NCBI GenBank assembly: GCA_965230415.1
Contig: CBDDKZ010000005.1
Coordinates: 868,001 to 932,000 of the forward strand
From: CBDDKZ01 sp965230415
GTDB lineage: Bacteria; Bacteroidota; Bacteroidia; Cytophagales; JAAEPT01
Direction of reading: 5' to 3'
Length of the DNA: 64,000 bases
Shown: in pieces, positions 15,560 to 24,407 of the stretch
How positions within the stretch are numbered: the first letter of the stretch is position 1
Layout of the letters: each line of letters begins with the position of its first letter
Position numbers and translations under genes: made by a program
Notes under the pieces: model-generated
Databases searched by the model: none
Told to the model about the DNA's origin: nothing
Seen by the model: the letters and a program-made list of their open reading frames with translations, nothing else

Positions 15560-18223
15560 TCATAGCTGTGCTAACTGCTGGTGCAGGTCCTGCTTGATGC
15601 GGTGGCGTAAGGCTTTGATATTGTCCCAGTAAGCGATCTTATAACGAAAGGTGTTGCGCATGCCTATATGGGTTTTATAGATGTATTCTAGTTCACTCAA
15701 CGCATATATATGGCGGTGCATTTGGGTTTTACTCATTCGAAAGGCCAGGCGTATTTCACGCTGCTCGAACTCATAGTCCTCACCCTTTTGTAGTACATAG
15801 CCTTTTAAGTCTTCATAAAAGCTCCTTAAACTGCCGTCCAGCTCGTCTACCTTTAAGATGATACTGTCGAACATGATTTCGATAGCCGTTTTCACATCTT
15901 CTTTTTCAGTAATTAACTCACCTGTAGGGGTCTTTTGCCGTTGGTATTGATTTAATAGCGTAATCTGTCTTACAAAGCTTTGGAACAGGTCGTTTAATCT
16001 TCTGATCTTATGGGCTTCGGAAGGCAGGTCGATTTTATTGGCGTAAGGATTGATCACCTGGTAAGGCTTTAACAAGCGCATACAGCTTTGTAAAAACTTT
16101 CGGATAGCAACCTCTTTATTGCGGTCTATTTGTCCTGCTGCCTTATCGTTCTGGTAGCGGATTATGCGCATGGTTTGTGCTTTGCTTTCATCTACGGCTA
16201 CCAAAAAGCATCTGCTCATATTGTCTTCATAGATCTCCCCTCTGGTTGTGGCACTTAGTGAGGCGATGGGGCCGTACACCGTTTTTACAAAGCCTGTGAT
16301 TTCTCCTGTCTGCTCATTCTTTCCGCTGGTGCTACTTGATATTTCGCCTTTGCTTTGCAACTCCCTAAAAGCCAGCTCGGCTTTTTCTTCCAGTCCGTCA
16401 TAGTCTTCCAGACCAATGAGCTTGTGTTGTAATTCGTAGCTGCCATAGTTATACAAGCTGCTCTCTGTAACTCTGGTCAGACTTACCGTATCTTCATTTG
16501 GCATAAAACCCATAATGGTAGCAAGCAGATGCGTTTTTCCGCTACCACTACTGCCTTGTATCAATGCGTGAAGCGTATCAGGCATTTTATAGGAGGCTGC
16601 GATGCAAAACAAAAAAATGCGGCTATTCAGCTCTCCGACCACACCACTTTTTCCGATCAACTCATTGATTTGCTGAACCAGCTCTGACTTTTTAAGGAAA
16701 GCCAGGCATTTCTCCTGCTCACTGGCACTGATTGTCGGTGTTTGTTTTTCACTTTGCTTTACTTGTTCTTTTTCATGCAGCTTATGGCGGTATTCATCCA
16801 GCAGATCACAAAGTACATTCAGTTCTTCTTCGATGCTTTTAGCCGATAGATGCAGCTTTTCGGCTACCTGTTTACTCATTCGCTCACTTTGCTTGTATTC
16901 ATACAAGTCCAGCTTACAACGTAGTTTAAGGCTATAATCACCTTGTCTGTCACTGGCCTGGATAACCAAAGATACCTTCATCGCATCGGCTTGTTTGCCT
17001 ACGCCCCCTTTTACCGCATAACTTGCTGTATCACCTATATATATCAGGTTTAAAGGATTGTCGGTATTGAGTATTGGCGTGCTGTTATTTGTTGTTGTGG
17101 GAGGTGTTTGTTTGATGGCCTCGGCTGGTTTTCTGCTTTCGATTAAGTGTAAAAGCACTTCTGCGGTTACCTGTCCCGGACTTGATCCGGGATGACTGTC
17201 TAGCAAGCTATTGACATCTTCACCTGCTGGCGTATCCACATAACTGACCTTTAAAGGTTGTAATTGCTCTTTTAGTAATTGCCTGCCTTTATTTCCTGCT
17301 TCATCTCCATCAAAAAAGATAATGACCTCTTCCAGTAGTGGCAGTGCTTTAAGTGCTGCAACCTGCTCACGTACTCCTTCTGTGCCGTAACAAGCCAGTA
17401 TTTCATAAGATTCGCGTGGGTGTAAGCCTGGCAGATGTGTTTGCAGGGTAGCTGCATCTATAATACTTTCGGTTAAGATAACTCGGCTGGCTTTGGTGGA
17501 AGGATAACCAGGGTAAAGCCCTTGTCTATTGGTTAAATAATAGTGCTGATTGGTTTTAGTACGGTCTGTTTCTCTAAAATACAGTCCTGCAACCCCATCT
17601 TTTTTATTTTTCAAAGGGAAAACCACACAGCCCTTTCCAAAGTACAGGTATTGATCGCCTCCGCGGTGTTTAAGCAGACCCATTGCCGTATACTGGGCTA
17701 ATTCATCTTCGCTCTTCCCTGTCCTGAACGAGCCACTATTAAAGCCTGCACGCACTTTTTTAGGATCTATATAACGTCCTTCCAGGTAAGCAAGTGCTGG
17801 TTTGCTTTGGATGATCGCTTTTTCGAAGTAAGTAAACAGTTCGTTTAAGGTGTTTACCCGTACCTCTTCGCTGATCGTGATTACGGGAACTGCTTCTGTA
17901 ATGCGTGGTCGTGGTGTTTTGTTTTGGTAGTTGTTTGTTTTTCCTTCTGTAAGGATTAAAAAGTTGTTTTGTAAGTACTTGATCGCCTCTCCCGTACTAA
18001 TCTTTTTGTATTTGCTGACCAGGTCGATCACATCCATGCTCCCTTGTTCAGGGCAGTTGCTGCTAAAGCAGGTACAGATCTGCTTTTCTTCACTGAACTG
18101 CATTGACGGCTTTTTATCATCATGGAAAGGACATTTCGCTTTTTTGCCTCTTTCAATGACGATACCCAGGTGCTCGGCCACATCAAGGATATTCAGACGA
18201 CTTTTCAGTTCAGCTATTTTCAT
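15560..18223 (-). CDS. CHC2-Toprim primase / AAA ATPase (887 aa)
   Basis: Residues 31-57 form a DnaG-type CHC2 zinc finger (CPFH, then CTCFSSNC). Residues ~247-325 form a Toprim domain with the Glu in VILTESIIDA and DGDEAG. A linker leads to a P-loop ATPase with Walker A GSSGSGKT (557-564) and Walker B-like LIGLEDYDG (~602-610). The C-terminus (~800-880) looks like a winged helix. This is the layout of a replication-initiation primase-helicase from phages, satellites or plasmids, here serving the element. Its start overlaps the 85-aa gene by 14 bp. Confidence 0.88.
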   Translation of the reverse strand: MKIAELKSRLNILDVAEHLGIVIERGKKAKCPFHDDKKPSMQFSEEKQICTCFSSNCPEQGSMDVIDLVSKYKKISTGEAIKYLQNNFLILTEGKTNNYQNKTPRPRITEAVPVITISEEVRVNTLNELFTYFEKAIIQSKPALAYLEGRYIDPKKVRAGFNSGSFRTGKSEDELAQYTAMGLLKHRGGDQYLYFGKGCVVFPLKNKKDGVAGLYFRETDRTKTNQHYYLTNRQGLYPGYPSTKASRVILTESIIDAATLQTHLPGLHPRESYEILACYGTEGVREQVAALKALPLLEEVIIFFDGDEAGNKGRQLLKEQLQPLKVSYVDTPAGEDVNSLLDSHPGSSPGQVTAEVLLHLIESRKPAEAIKQTPPTTTNNSTPILNTDNPLNLIYIGDTASYAVKGGVGKQADAMKVSLVIQASDRQGDYSLKLRCKLDLYEYKQSERMSKQVAEKLHLSAKSIEEELNVLCDLLDEYRHKLHEKEQVKQSEKQTPTISASEQEKCLAFLKKSELVQQINELIGKSGVVGELNSRIFLFCIAASYKMPDTLHALIQGSSGSGKTHLLATIMGFMPNEDTVSLTRVTESSLYNYGSYELQHKLIGLEDYDGLEEKAELAFRELQSKGEISSSTSGKNEQTGEITGFVKTVYGPIASLSATTRGEIYEDNMSRCFLVAVDESKAQTMRIIRYQNDKAAGQIDRNKEVAIRKFLQSCMRLLKPYQVINPYANKIDLPSEAHKIRRLNDLFQSFVRQITLLNQYQRQKTPTGELITEKEDVKTAIEIMFDSIILKVDELDGSLRSFYEDLKGYVLQKGEDYEFEQREIRLAFRMSKTQMHRHIYALSELEYIYKTHIGMRNTFRYKIAYWDNIKALRHRIKQDLHQQLAQL

Positions 18224-18467
18224 GGTGCTGCTCGATTAAGGCGACCATTCGATTTACCTGCTCCTGTTGTGCGCTCAGTTGATTATGCAGGTTATACAAA
18301 GGGGTCAACATTTCTTCATGCTTGACCATTCGCACACCCCCAAGGCGTAAACGGTTCTCAATATAGTGTAACAGTAGTAAGGAGTCGCTTTGCAACAGGT
18401 ATTCTAACTGTAAGGAGCGCAAGCCCTCTATTAAATTGCTGTGCGTTTGTGGTGTTTTTTGTGGCAT
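18210..18467 (-). CDS. Small helical protein (85 aa), unknown
   Basis: Predicted mostly alpha-helical with a C-terminal coiled coil (LHNQLSAQQEQVNRMVALIE). It occupies the position held by the SymE-like gene in family-2 elements: first in the replication operon, divergent from XRE, overlapping the primase start by 14 bp. I do not recognise a family. It may be a replication accessory or regulator. Confidence 0.6.
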   Translation of the reverse strand: MPQKTPQTHSNLIEGLRSLQLEYLLQSDSLLLLHYIENRLRLGGVRMVKHEEMLTPLYNLHNQLSAQQEQVNRMVALIEQHHENS

Positions 18468-18618
18468 GGAAAAAAAGTTTAATTAACCGTATTGGATACA
18501 AAGGTATTCTATAAAATCTATAAACAAAAATTTTTCGATTTTTTTATACCCTTTAAGTATAGTAAATTGAGCTTATAATTAGTTTTTTAATCACTAATTA
18601 ACCCTATAAAGCACAAAA
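18468..18618. promoter_or_regulatory. Divergent operator/promoter region of family-1 elements
   Basis: A 150-bp A+T-rich spacer with GTATTGGATAC, GGTATTC and ATACCC boxes, likely targets of the neighbouring XRE protein. TAAATTGA at about 18562 is a weak match to the Bacteroidota -7 element in the XRE direction. Confidence 0.4.
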
Positions 18619-18963
18619 ATGGTTTCATTCGGTAAAAAATTGGCAGAACGCCGAAAGGCTAAAAATCTCACCCAACAAGATGTCGCCCAACTACTCAGTA
18701 CAGTACATACAGTAATTGGAAGGTACGAAAGAGATGAAATGAAGCCTACAATTGATGTTATTAAAAAACTAGCCAATATTCTGGACACAACCGTTGGCTA
18801 CTTGCTCGGAGAAACAGAAGACACTAACTTACTCAGAGACCCAGAGATGCTCAAGCGAATGAATGAGATTAACAACCTCCCGGTGGAAGATAAAAAATGT
18901 ATTCTTTTTGCCATTGATGCAATGCTTAGGGATTCTAAATCGAGGGCCACGTATTCGACCTAA
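18619..18963 (+). CDS. XRE-family regulator (114 aa), family 1
   Basis: N-terminal helix-turn-helix (FGKKLAERRKAKNLTQQDVA, then VHTVIGRYERDEMKPTIDVI, then LDTTVGYLLGE) and a short helical C-terminus. It is divergent from the replication operon and 33 bp upstream of the putative immunity gene on the same strand. It probably represses excision/replication. Being on the immunity strand, it may also drive immunity expression from its own promoter, independent of the RHS operon. Confidence 0.9.
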   Translation: MVSFGKKLAERRKAKNLTQQDVAQLLSTVHTVIGRYERDEMKPTIDVIKKLANILDTTVGYLLGETEDTNLLRDPEMLKRMNEINNLPVEDKKCILFAIDAMLRDSKSRATYST

Positions 18964-18996
18964 CACTACATTGATCAAAAACATTTCTATAAACTT

Positions 18997-19461
18997 ATGA
19001 AACGAACTTACGAAGAAGAAGCCAACAAACTCGCTCAGGCTATTGATATTGCTATTGAAGCTTTTCAAAAATATCCTCCTAAAAATTTCCAGCAAGAACA
19101 CGTAAATCAATTTGTTGACACTTATTTAGATTATAAAAATAAAACCTTAAACCCTGAACCCCAATTCAGAAAATTAGCTAGCCTAAAGTACAAAACACAA
19201 GATGTTTTCATTTTTTTCCAGGAAAGTTCAGGTGATGCAGTGGATTTCTTTTGGAAAGAACTCAAAAAAAACAACTTGCCTTTTCAAAGAGAAAACAAAC
19301 TATTAAAAATTGTTTCTAAAAAGAAAATAAAAAATGATGCAGAATATGACTATGTGATAGACACAATAGTTCCATTTGAACAAGAAGGGATAATAACCAA
19401 AGAAGATGTTAATACTCTTAATCAATTAATATCTGATTTCGAAAATAAAGGCAAAAAGTAA
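18997..19461 (+). CDS. Putative immunity protein (154 aa) for the GIY-YIG-like tip
   Basis: A charged, mostly helical cytosolic protein without signal peptide. It follows XRE on the plus strand and converges on the toxin tip gene, which ends 23 bp away. All other immunity genes of the window follow their tip on the same strand; this one is opposite and would be transcribed with the XRE gene. No family is recognised; the immunity role is inferred from adjacency to the tip and from the lack of any other candidate. Confidence 0.55.
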   Translation: MKRTYEEEANKLAQAIDIAIEAFQKYPPKNFQQEHVNQFVDTYLDYKNKTLNPEPQFRKLASLKYKTQDVFIFFQESSGDAVDFFWKELKKNNLPFQRENKLLKIVSKKKIKNDAEYDYVIDTIVPFEQEGIITKEDVNTLNQLISDFENKGKK

Positions 19462-19484
19462 TTCACTCTTTGCCTTTTCATTTT

Positions 19485-20591
19485 TTAATGCCTTAATAAT
19501 CTCTTAGCGGCATCTAAATATTTCTGTATATTATCATTTCTAGGACTTATACCATTTCTATCATTTCCTGATATCCCCATTTTCCTGTACATTTCTATTT
19601 GTAGTTGTTCACTCCCCCTAATTGCATGATAAGATGGATCAGCAATTCGAGTACCATAACCTCCTGGCAGTGTTGCTGGTAATGAAGTAGATAATGTTGC
19701 TGTACCAAAACCTTGCCCAGTCATATGGTGGTTATAGTCACGTCTTGTAACTACTTGTTGAGGAGTTGCCGCATAGCCACTTGATCGCCCCACATACACC
19801 TCTCCGGTCGTAGCATTAGTTTTGGTATAAGTTACATACCAAAATGGATTAGAAGTTTCTGTAGTTGTAGTAACAGGAGTTGTAACCGGAACTGAAACAG
19901 GCACTGTCATTGTAGAAGCTGGCGCAAATACGTCATACAAGAAAAAACCTGTAATAGCAAGTCCTCCAATAATCTCTCCCGCAGGTATGGGGCCATCAGC
20001 TATACTTGCACCTGCTGCAAAGGTTAGTACCGGAGCATAAGATCGTTGAATTACCTGCTCTTGGTACTGTGTCTCATAAGTAGTCTCGTAAGTAGTACTT
20101 GAAGTTTTTGTATAAGTTTGCTCAAAACTAGAGGGAATGTCTGTATTAGCTATAATATTCTGTCCAACTTGAAGATTTGTTGGGTCAACACCAGGATTAA
20201 GATCTTCAAGGGTACCATGATCTAAACCCCACTCATTTTCTAAATCCCAAAAAGTATCTCCTCCCTCAATATCATAAGTTCCATCCGGACAATCCGGACA
20301 ATCACCGTCAATATCATTAAGAAAAACAGGATTATTCCTAAAAGTTGCATATGGGCTCTCCCAATCTACTTTAATAGGGTCCACATTCCACCTTCTACCA
20401 AGTCGGCTATCATACTGCCAATACATGGCGGTATAGCTGTTTCCTTGCCCAGCGATTTCATCGTCTTTTTCTTGACCGTTGAAGCCATATCGATAATCAC
20501 CTGCACAACTTTTTTCACTTGTTGTCAGATTGTTATGTACAACCTTTAGCGGTGATTCTTCTTCGCGATATGTCAGTTTTAAGCAACCCAC
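19485..20591 (-). CDS. RHS tip B, copy 1: LysM plus GIY-YIG-like nuclease, with its own leader
   Basis: The first ~33 residues (MGCLKLTYREEESPLKVV...) are a leader often seen on short RHS proteins of Bacteroidota. DYRYGFNGQEKDDE and the core end (GRRWNVDPI...NNPVFLNDIDGD) follow. A LysM-like segment (GGDTFWDLENEWGL...GQNII) is next, then a Gly/Ala-rich hydrophobic stretch, and a C-terminal domain with WYVTYTK, VYVGRSSGY, VVTRRDYNHH and RGSEQLQIEMYR. The Y..YVG, Arg and Glu order resembles GIY-YIG nucleases. With its own start it may be made as a small toxin independent of the large RHS gene, from which it is ~25 kb away. Confidence 0.6.
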   Translation of the reverse strand: MGCLKLTYREEESPLKVVHNNLTTSEKSCAGDYRYGFNGQEKDDEIAGQGNSYTAMYWQYDSRLGRRWNVDPIKVDWESPYATFRNNPVFLNDIDGDCPDCPDGTYDIEGGDTFWDLENEWGLDHGTLEDLNPGVDPTNLQVGQNIIANTDIPSSFEQTYTKTSSTTYETTYETQYQEQVIQRSYAPVLTFAAGASIADGPIPAGEIIGGLAITGFFLYDVFAPASTMTVPVSVPVTTPVTTTTETSNPFWYVTYTKTNATTGEVYVGRSSGYAATPQQVVTRRDYNHHMTGQGFGTATLSTSLPATLPGGYGTRIADPSYHAIRGSEQLQIEMYRKMGISGNDRNGISPRNDNIQKYLDAAKRLLRH

Positions 20592-21000
20592 TTAGAACCT
20601 TTAAGTTAGTAATTTTCATTCTCTAATCGGTAAGAGTTCCATATCTTTTTCTTTTCATAAGAACTTTCAATTGAAAATAAAAAAGCACATAATACCAGCT
20701 ATGAAGCCATTTAAAAACAGGCTCATAGCACAGGTCATTATGTGCAATCACCTACGGTTTGTCGACTGCCGCACTGCGTTTGCCTCATTCCTTAAAGCAC
20801 AGCAAAATCTCATTTAGTTGCTTTTATTCGCTTATTTCACTGTTCTTTCAGGAACGTTATTTTATTTCTAGTGAAAAGAAAAAGGTTAACGTTTTTTTGA
20901 GTGATGAAGCTCTGGTTTGTGGGTGGATTGTGCGGATTCATCAGTCAAAAAAATGATCCTGGGTTGAAGGGATGAAGTCCCTTAGATTGGCGCGAGGGGT
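20592..21000. other. Non-coding end of element E3 with inverted-repeat site C
   Basis: It contains the type C site (20685-20745), a TTTCAATTGAAA palindrome near 20667, and, at 20955-20985, GGGTTGAAGGGATGAAGTCC, shared with the ends of the other elements (29840 region). I see no gene. Confidence 0.6.
20685..20745. repeat. Paired inverted-repeat site, type C
   Basis: Left arm GCACATAATACCAGCTATGA and right arm TCATAGC-ACAGGTC-ATTATGTGC: the outer box (GCACATAAT) and inner box (GCTATGA) pair perfectly, with unequal spacers between the boxes. The outer box is shared with types A and B; the inner box differs but still pairs. Confidence 0.7.
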
Positions 21001-21543
21001 TTATTCTTTAAAACTAACTTCATTTATCCTTTTGATGTATTTTGCCGATAGCCACCCTTCACTCCCTCTGTACTCCACTTTGTTCCATTCAATATCAGAA
21101 GTCAAAGTTTGTAACACATTAACAGTATCTCCCGCTGGAATAACCATAACAACTTCTGATTTAGTTAATGACGCATCAGTTCTTAAATTCAAGCCATCCT
21201 TAGCTGTTATTACTGCTTTATCTTCACTTGCCACCTTATTAATAACTGCCTCAGACTTGTCACCATACACGATATTAAGTATGTAAAATGGAACAGATAA
21301 AACTAATCCTATTAGAGTTATTAAAAGCCTTTTACCCAATGATGTAGGGATCTGATTATTCTTATATCCTGATTTAAAACGTCGATCTCTAATACCCCCA
21401 GAAACTAAAAAATAAACTATCGAGGCTATTACCAAAAGTAGAAAAATACCAAACAAAGGTTCATTTACGATTTTATATATTGCATAAATTGGTGCAGCAA
21501 TAATTATTAGCGTAGAGATTGATTTTACTTCGTTCTTTTTCAT
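21001..21543 (-). CDS. Membrane protein with C-terminal bacterial SH3 domain (180 aa)
   Basis: Two N-terminal transmembrane helices (about residues 9-50) and another near 72-92 precede a C-terminal SH3b domain (about 110-175: LNLRTDASLTKSEVVMVIPA, then WNKVEYRGSEGWLSAKYI). SH3b domains bind peptidoglycan or proteins in the envelope. It is the accessory gene of element E3, located where E4 has the KTSC gene. A role in the element is not evident; it may protect or modify the host envelope. Confidence 0.8.
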   Translation of the reverse strand: MKKNEVKSISTLIIIAAPIYAIYKIVNEPLFGIFLLLVIASIVYFLVSGGIRDRRFKSGYKNNQIPTSLGKRLLITLIGLVLSVPFYILNIVYGDKSEAVINKVASEDKAVITAKDGLNLRTDASLTKSEVVMVIPAGDTVNVLQTLTSDIEWNKVEYRGSEGWLSAKYIKRINEVSFKE

Positions 21544-21636
21544 AGCTGATCTTTTTAATATTCATACCAATAGAGTTACGTTAAAATCATTATTGATATA
21601 CATCCAAAATTGATTTATTCGATGAATAGCATTTCT

Positions 21637-21870
21637 ACTAAAATACTTGTGCTTTGCACGCCGAGCAGTTTTTAGAACCGTGAGCGGGGGCAATGGCAGG
21701 TAATAAAAACTGCCCCACAGGGTTGAAGGGGCTGTGTAAGCTCCCTTTGGTCAGGGTGGGCTTGTGCGGCTATTTTGCATAATATCCTGTTATATAAATG
21801 CACTTACTCTCCTGGCCTTTTAACAGCTTATATAACTTGTATTATGTAAACATAGCTTGGGGAGAGGGTG
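21637..21870. ncRNA. Conserved structured non-coding segment, type A (copy 2)
   Basis: Nearly identical to 11540-11790 over the stem GCAGTTTTTA / TAAAAACTGC and the inverted-repeat arms. The middle (GGTTGAAGGGgctgtg...ctCCCTTTGG) changes in sequence but keeps a hairpin, consistent with selection on structure. The adjacent 21544-21636 shows nothing else. Confidence 0.45.
21775..21849. repeat. Paired inverted-repeat site, type A (copy A2)
   Basis: Left arm TTgCATAATA-TCCTG-TTATATAA and right arm TTATATAA-CTTG-TATTATGTAA. One base differs from copy A1 (G for A in the left outer box, giving a G-T pair in RNA). The intervening ~30 bases differ from A1. Confidence 0.7.
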
Positions 21871-21882
21871 GGCCTGAATAGA

Positions 21883-22539
21883 TTAAAGTTGTACGATCTC
21901 CGATTCACTTAACCCCGTCAGTTTAACAATGGCTGATAGCTCGTAGCCTTCTTTTTTCATTTGTCGGGCTACTTTGCGCATTGCGTCTTTGTCTGCATTA
22001 TCAGCTACTTGTTGCGCTAGATTACGAGCTTTCTCTGCTTCACTGACCTTTTCCTCTAAATCGTCCATACGGTTCTGGATCTCATAAGCAGGTACGTATT
22101 TCAGACTTCTTTGCAGTTCGGCCAATAAACCTGAGTCGTTAAAGCTGTAATAGCTGTTTTCAGTGATAATCAGGTGATCCAACACAGGAACCTGCATGAT
22201 GCGCCCTACCTGTATGAGCTGGTCAGTCACATCTTCATCCGCATCACTTGGCGTGATTTCTCCGCTTGGGTGGTTATGTACCAATACGATGTGTACCGCT
22301 CGTTTCTGCAAGGGGATGCTGAACACTTCCATTGGCTCGACAACAGTCGTTTTAACACTTCCGAAGCTGACCAGTTCGATGTTTAAGATCTTACAGGCAC
22401 TATCCAGACTAATCGTCCACAGGTGTTCGCGATCACGGTCGATACGGTTTTCGCGCATCAATATGCGTCGCATGACTCGATAAATATCGTCCGAACTGCC
22501 GATCCTGACTTTTTCTACTTCTTTCAAACGGATTTTCAT
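21883..22539 (-). CDS. RadC/JAB-domain protein (218 aa)
   Basis: The JAMM motif HNHPSGEITPSDAD (about residues 93-106), with VSFGSVKTT upstream and the VPVLDHLIIT strand downstream, identifies the RadC family, common on conjugative elements, phages and islands but without a proven DNA-repair role. A C-terminal coiled coil (~150-190) and a motif ending ELSAIVKLTGLSESEIVQL resemble the tail of Rpn-type transposases. The gene starts 37 bp after the stop of recombinase 2. In element E4 the same gene is reduced to a scar. Confidence 0.9.
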   Translation of the reverse strand: MKIRLKEVEKVRIGSSDDIYRVMRRILMRENRIDRDREHLWTISLDSACKILNIELVSFGSVKTTVVEPMEVFSIPLQKRAVHIVLVHNHPSGEITPSDADEDVTDQLIQVGRIMQVPVLDHLIITENSYYSFNDSGLLAELQRSLKYVPAYEIQNRMDDLEEKVSEAEKARNLAQQVADNADKDAMRKVARQMKKEGYELSAIVKLTGLSESEIVQL

Positions 22540-22575
22540 TGATTCTTAGGCTTTAAAGTTACTCTTTTCATTTTC

Positions 22576-23424
22576 CTAACCCAAAGGATGGTATTGAACT
22601 ACAGCCGTTTTTAAGGCTTCTATGTTACTTTGCCGGTATTTCTCGGTGGTACTTGGAGTCTTGTGACCTGCAAACACTTGTACTACGCGTAGGTCTTTAC
22701 CTTCTTTTAATAGGTTAGCGATCACACTTTGACGGATCGTTACAGGATTCAGCCTGCGGTCTTTAAAGCGATCTTTATAGGTGCTGGTCAGGTAATTGAT
22801 CTGCTCGCCTTTTTCGGCCTTTCCCAATTTGTTTAGGATCAACTGATCGCTTGCTGTAGCACTCATTTTTGGTCGGTCTACATGCAGGTATTGATGTAAG
22901 ATCATGATTTGCTGGGCTTGCAGTTTTAAGCTGCGTCCATTGGTTCTGCGTGTACCGCGCACATGGATGATGCCTTTTTCAAGGTCTATATCTGTAGTTT
23001 GAAGACCGATGATTTCCTGGTTACTTAATGCCTGGTAGATCAACAGGCCGATGATGACCTGATTGCGTGTCTTTAAAGCGGCATAACGCTCTTTGCGATC
23101 TAGCAGACTTTCGAGCTCTTTTCTGCTAAACAGATCCTGTAATTGTATATCTCGACTAGTTTTGTCTTTCAGGTAAATACTACGGGCTGGATGATCGTCT
23201 CTTTGATTGGTTTCAAGCAGGTAATCATAATAGCTTTTGATCGCATACAAAGCCCTGCTTGTATTTTTTCCTGCTTTGCGATTGCCTGTCAGGTAATGCA
23301 TGATTTGGCTGTAGGTAGCCCTCTGGGGCATTTGTACCTGTGCAAAGTAAAAAGCGATTTCTCGCACATAGCTTTTCGCAGTAGCAGGTGATTTATGCCT
23401 GTAAAGATAGTCCTTGTAGTTCAT
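22576..23424 (-). CDS. Degenerate tyrosine recombinase (recombinase 2, family 1), copy 2
   Basis: Identical in protein sequence to 13728-14576: first catalytic Arg replaced by Ser (ALSNQE), His of the H-x-x-R box absent, Tyr retained (STTEKYRQ). Here it is followed by an intact radC. Confidence 0.85.
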   Translation of the reverse strand: MNYKDYLYRHKSPATAKSYVREIAFYFAQVQMPQRATYSQIMHYLTGNRKAGKNTSRALYAIKSYYDYLLETNQRDDHPARSIYLKDKTSRDIQLQDLFSRKELESLLDRKERYAALKTRNQVIIGLLIYQALSNQEIIGLQTTDIDLEKGIIHVRGTRRTNGRSLKLQAQQIMILHQYLHVDRPKMSATASDQLILNKLGKAEKGEQINYLTSTYKDRFKDRRLNPVTIRQSVIANLLKEGKDLRVVQVFAGHKTPSTTEKYRQSNIEALKTAVVQYHPLG

Positions 23425-24277
23425 CGTTTTCTGTTAGCTTAAACAGGGTTTGTTTGCTTACATGGGTATACACCTGTGTGGTCTCCAAGTGCTTGTGACC
23501 TAAAAAGCTGCGGATATATTCTACTGACAGCCCTTTTTCCAGCAGGTGACTGGCTATACTGTGTCTAAGTACATGCAGACTTACCTTTTTGTCGATTCCT
23601 GCTTTATAGGCCAGCTCTACTATTTTACGGTTTATGGTATTGCCTGATTTTCGCTGTCCGTACTTTCCTCTAAACAAAGGAGCTTGTTTTCGGTGGCCAT
23701 AACCACATGCATGCAGGTAGTCTTTTAATAGCTTGTTGACCTGTCCTCCCATGGGTACAACCCGACGTTTCTGCCCCTTCCCACTGCGTACATATAATAG
23801 TCCGCTACCCGTTTGTACATCTCCCACATTTAACTGTTCTCCTTCACTACGTCTCAGGCCACAGCCATAATATACTGCCAGCCACGCTTTTTCTTCGATG
23901 CTGCTACAACTAGCAAAAAGCTGTTTGATTTCTTGGGTACTTAATATCACTCGTTTGTCTGTTTTATAGTGAGGGAAGTGCAGCCCACTCATTGGATGAT
24001 CTTCTCGCTCCCCCGTTTGCTGCAACCAGTTAAAGTACACCCGTAAAGCATAGATGTGGTGACGGATATAATTAGCACTTAACGCCCCATCCCCTCTTTG
24101 TTTTGGACGCACTTGTAAATAGTTGTAATAAGCCCTTATTTCAGCACTGCCCACCTGGTCTGCTTGTTTCCTGCTAAAGGCTAAAAATTCAGCTAAACAG
24201 CCTGGAAGCATGTGTACGGTCGATTTTTTGTAGCCTAACCCTTGTAGGTAGGCTTTAAAGTCCTGTGGTGTTTTCAT
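23393..24277 (-). CDS. Tyrosine recombinase (recombinase 1, family 1), copy 2
   Basis: Identical to 14545-15429, with the full catalytic set (GLRRSE, LHVLRHS, LGHKHLETTQVYTH). It overlaps recombinase 2 by 32 bp. Confidence 0.92.
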   Translation of the reverse strand: MKTPQDFKAYLQGLGYKKSTVHMLPGCLAEFLAFSRKQADQVGSAEIRAYYNYLQVRPKQRGDGALSANYIRHHIYALRVYFNWLQQTGEREDHPMSGLHFPHYKTDKRVILSTQEIKQLFASCSSIEEKAWLAVYYGCGLRRSEGEQLNVGDVQTGSGLLYVRSGKGQKRRVVPMGGQVNKLLKDYLHACGYGHRKQAPLFRGKYGQRKSGNTINRKIVELAYKAGIDKKVSLHVLRHSIASHLLEKGLSVEYIRSFLGHKHLETTQVYTHVSKQTLFKLTENDELQGLSLQA

Positions 24278-24407
24278 TTTTTTATGGGGGGTCTTGGTAT
24301 TTCTTTGGAACGCGGAACACTACTAGCTAACTTACTGATATATTGTTCGTTGACCGTTCCATCTAGTGTTCCAAAGGTTTGGAACGGTCACATTTCTTTT
24401 TTCACAG
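24278..24407. promoter_or_regulatory. Iteron-like spacer, copy 2
   Basis: Same GGAAC/GTTCC iterons as 15430-15559, including the 10-bp inverted repeat at 24351-24360 / 24381-24390. Confidence 0.55.

Larger units (their letters stand above)
13706..20492. mobile_element. Element E4 core, copy 1 of a 6787-bp duplication
   Basis: All eight genes here are identical to those in 22554-29340 (offset 8848 bp), and the spacers I compared are also identical. Identity ends on the right inside the RYGFNG codons of the tip gene and on the left just upstream of the second recombinase. The full element in RHS direction is: tip B, immunity, XRE, 85-aa protein, primase, iteron spacer, recombinase 1, recombinase 2, broken radC, cargo, type A segment, KTSC gene, site B1, about 9.9 kb in total. 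Confidence 0.85.
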
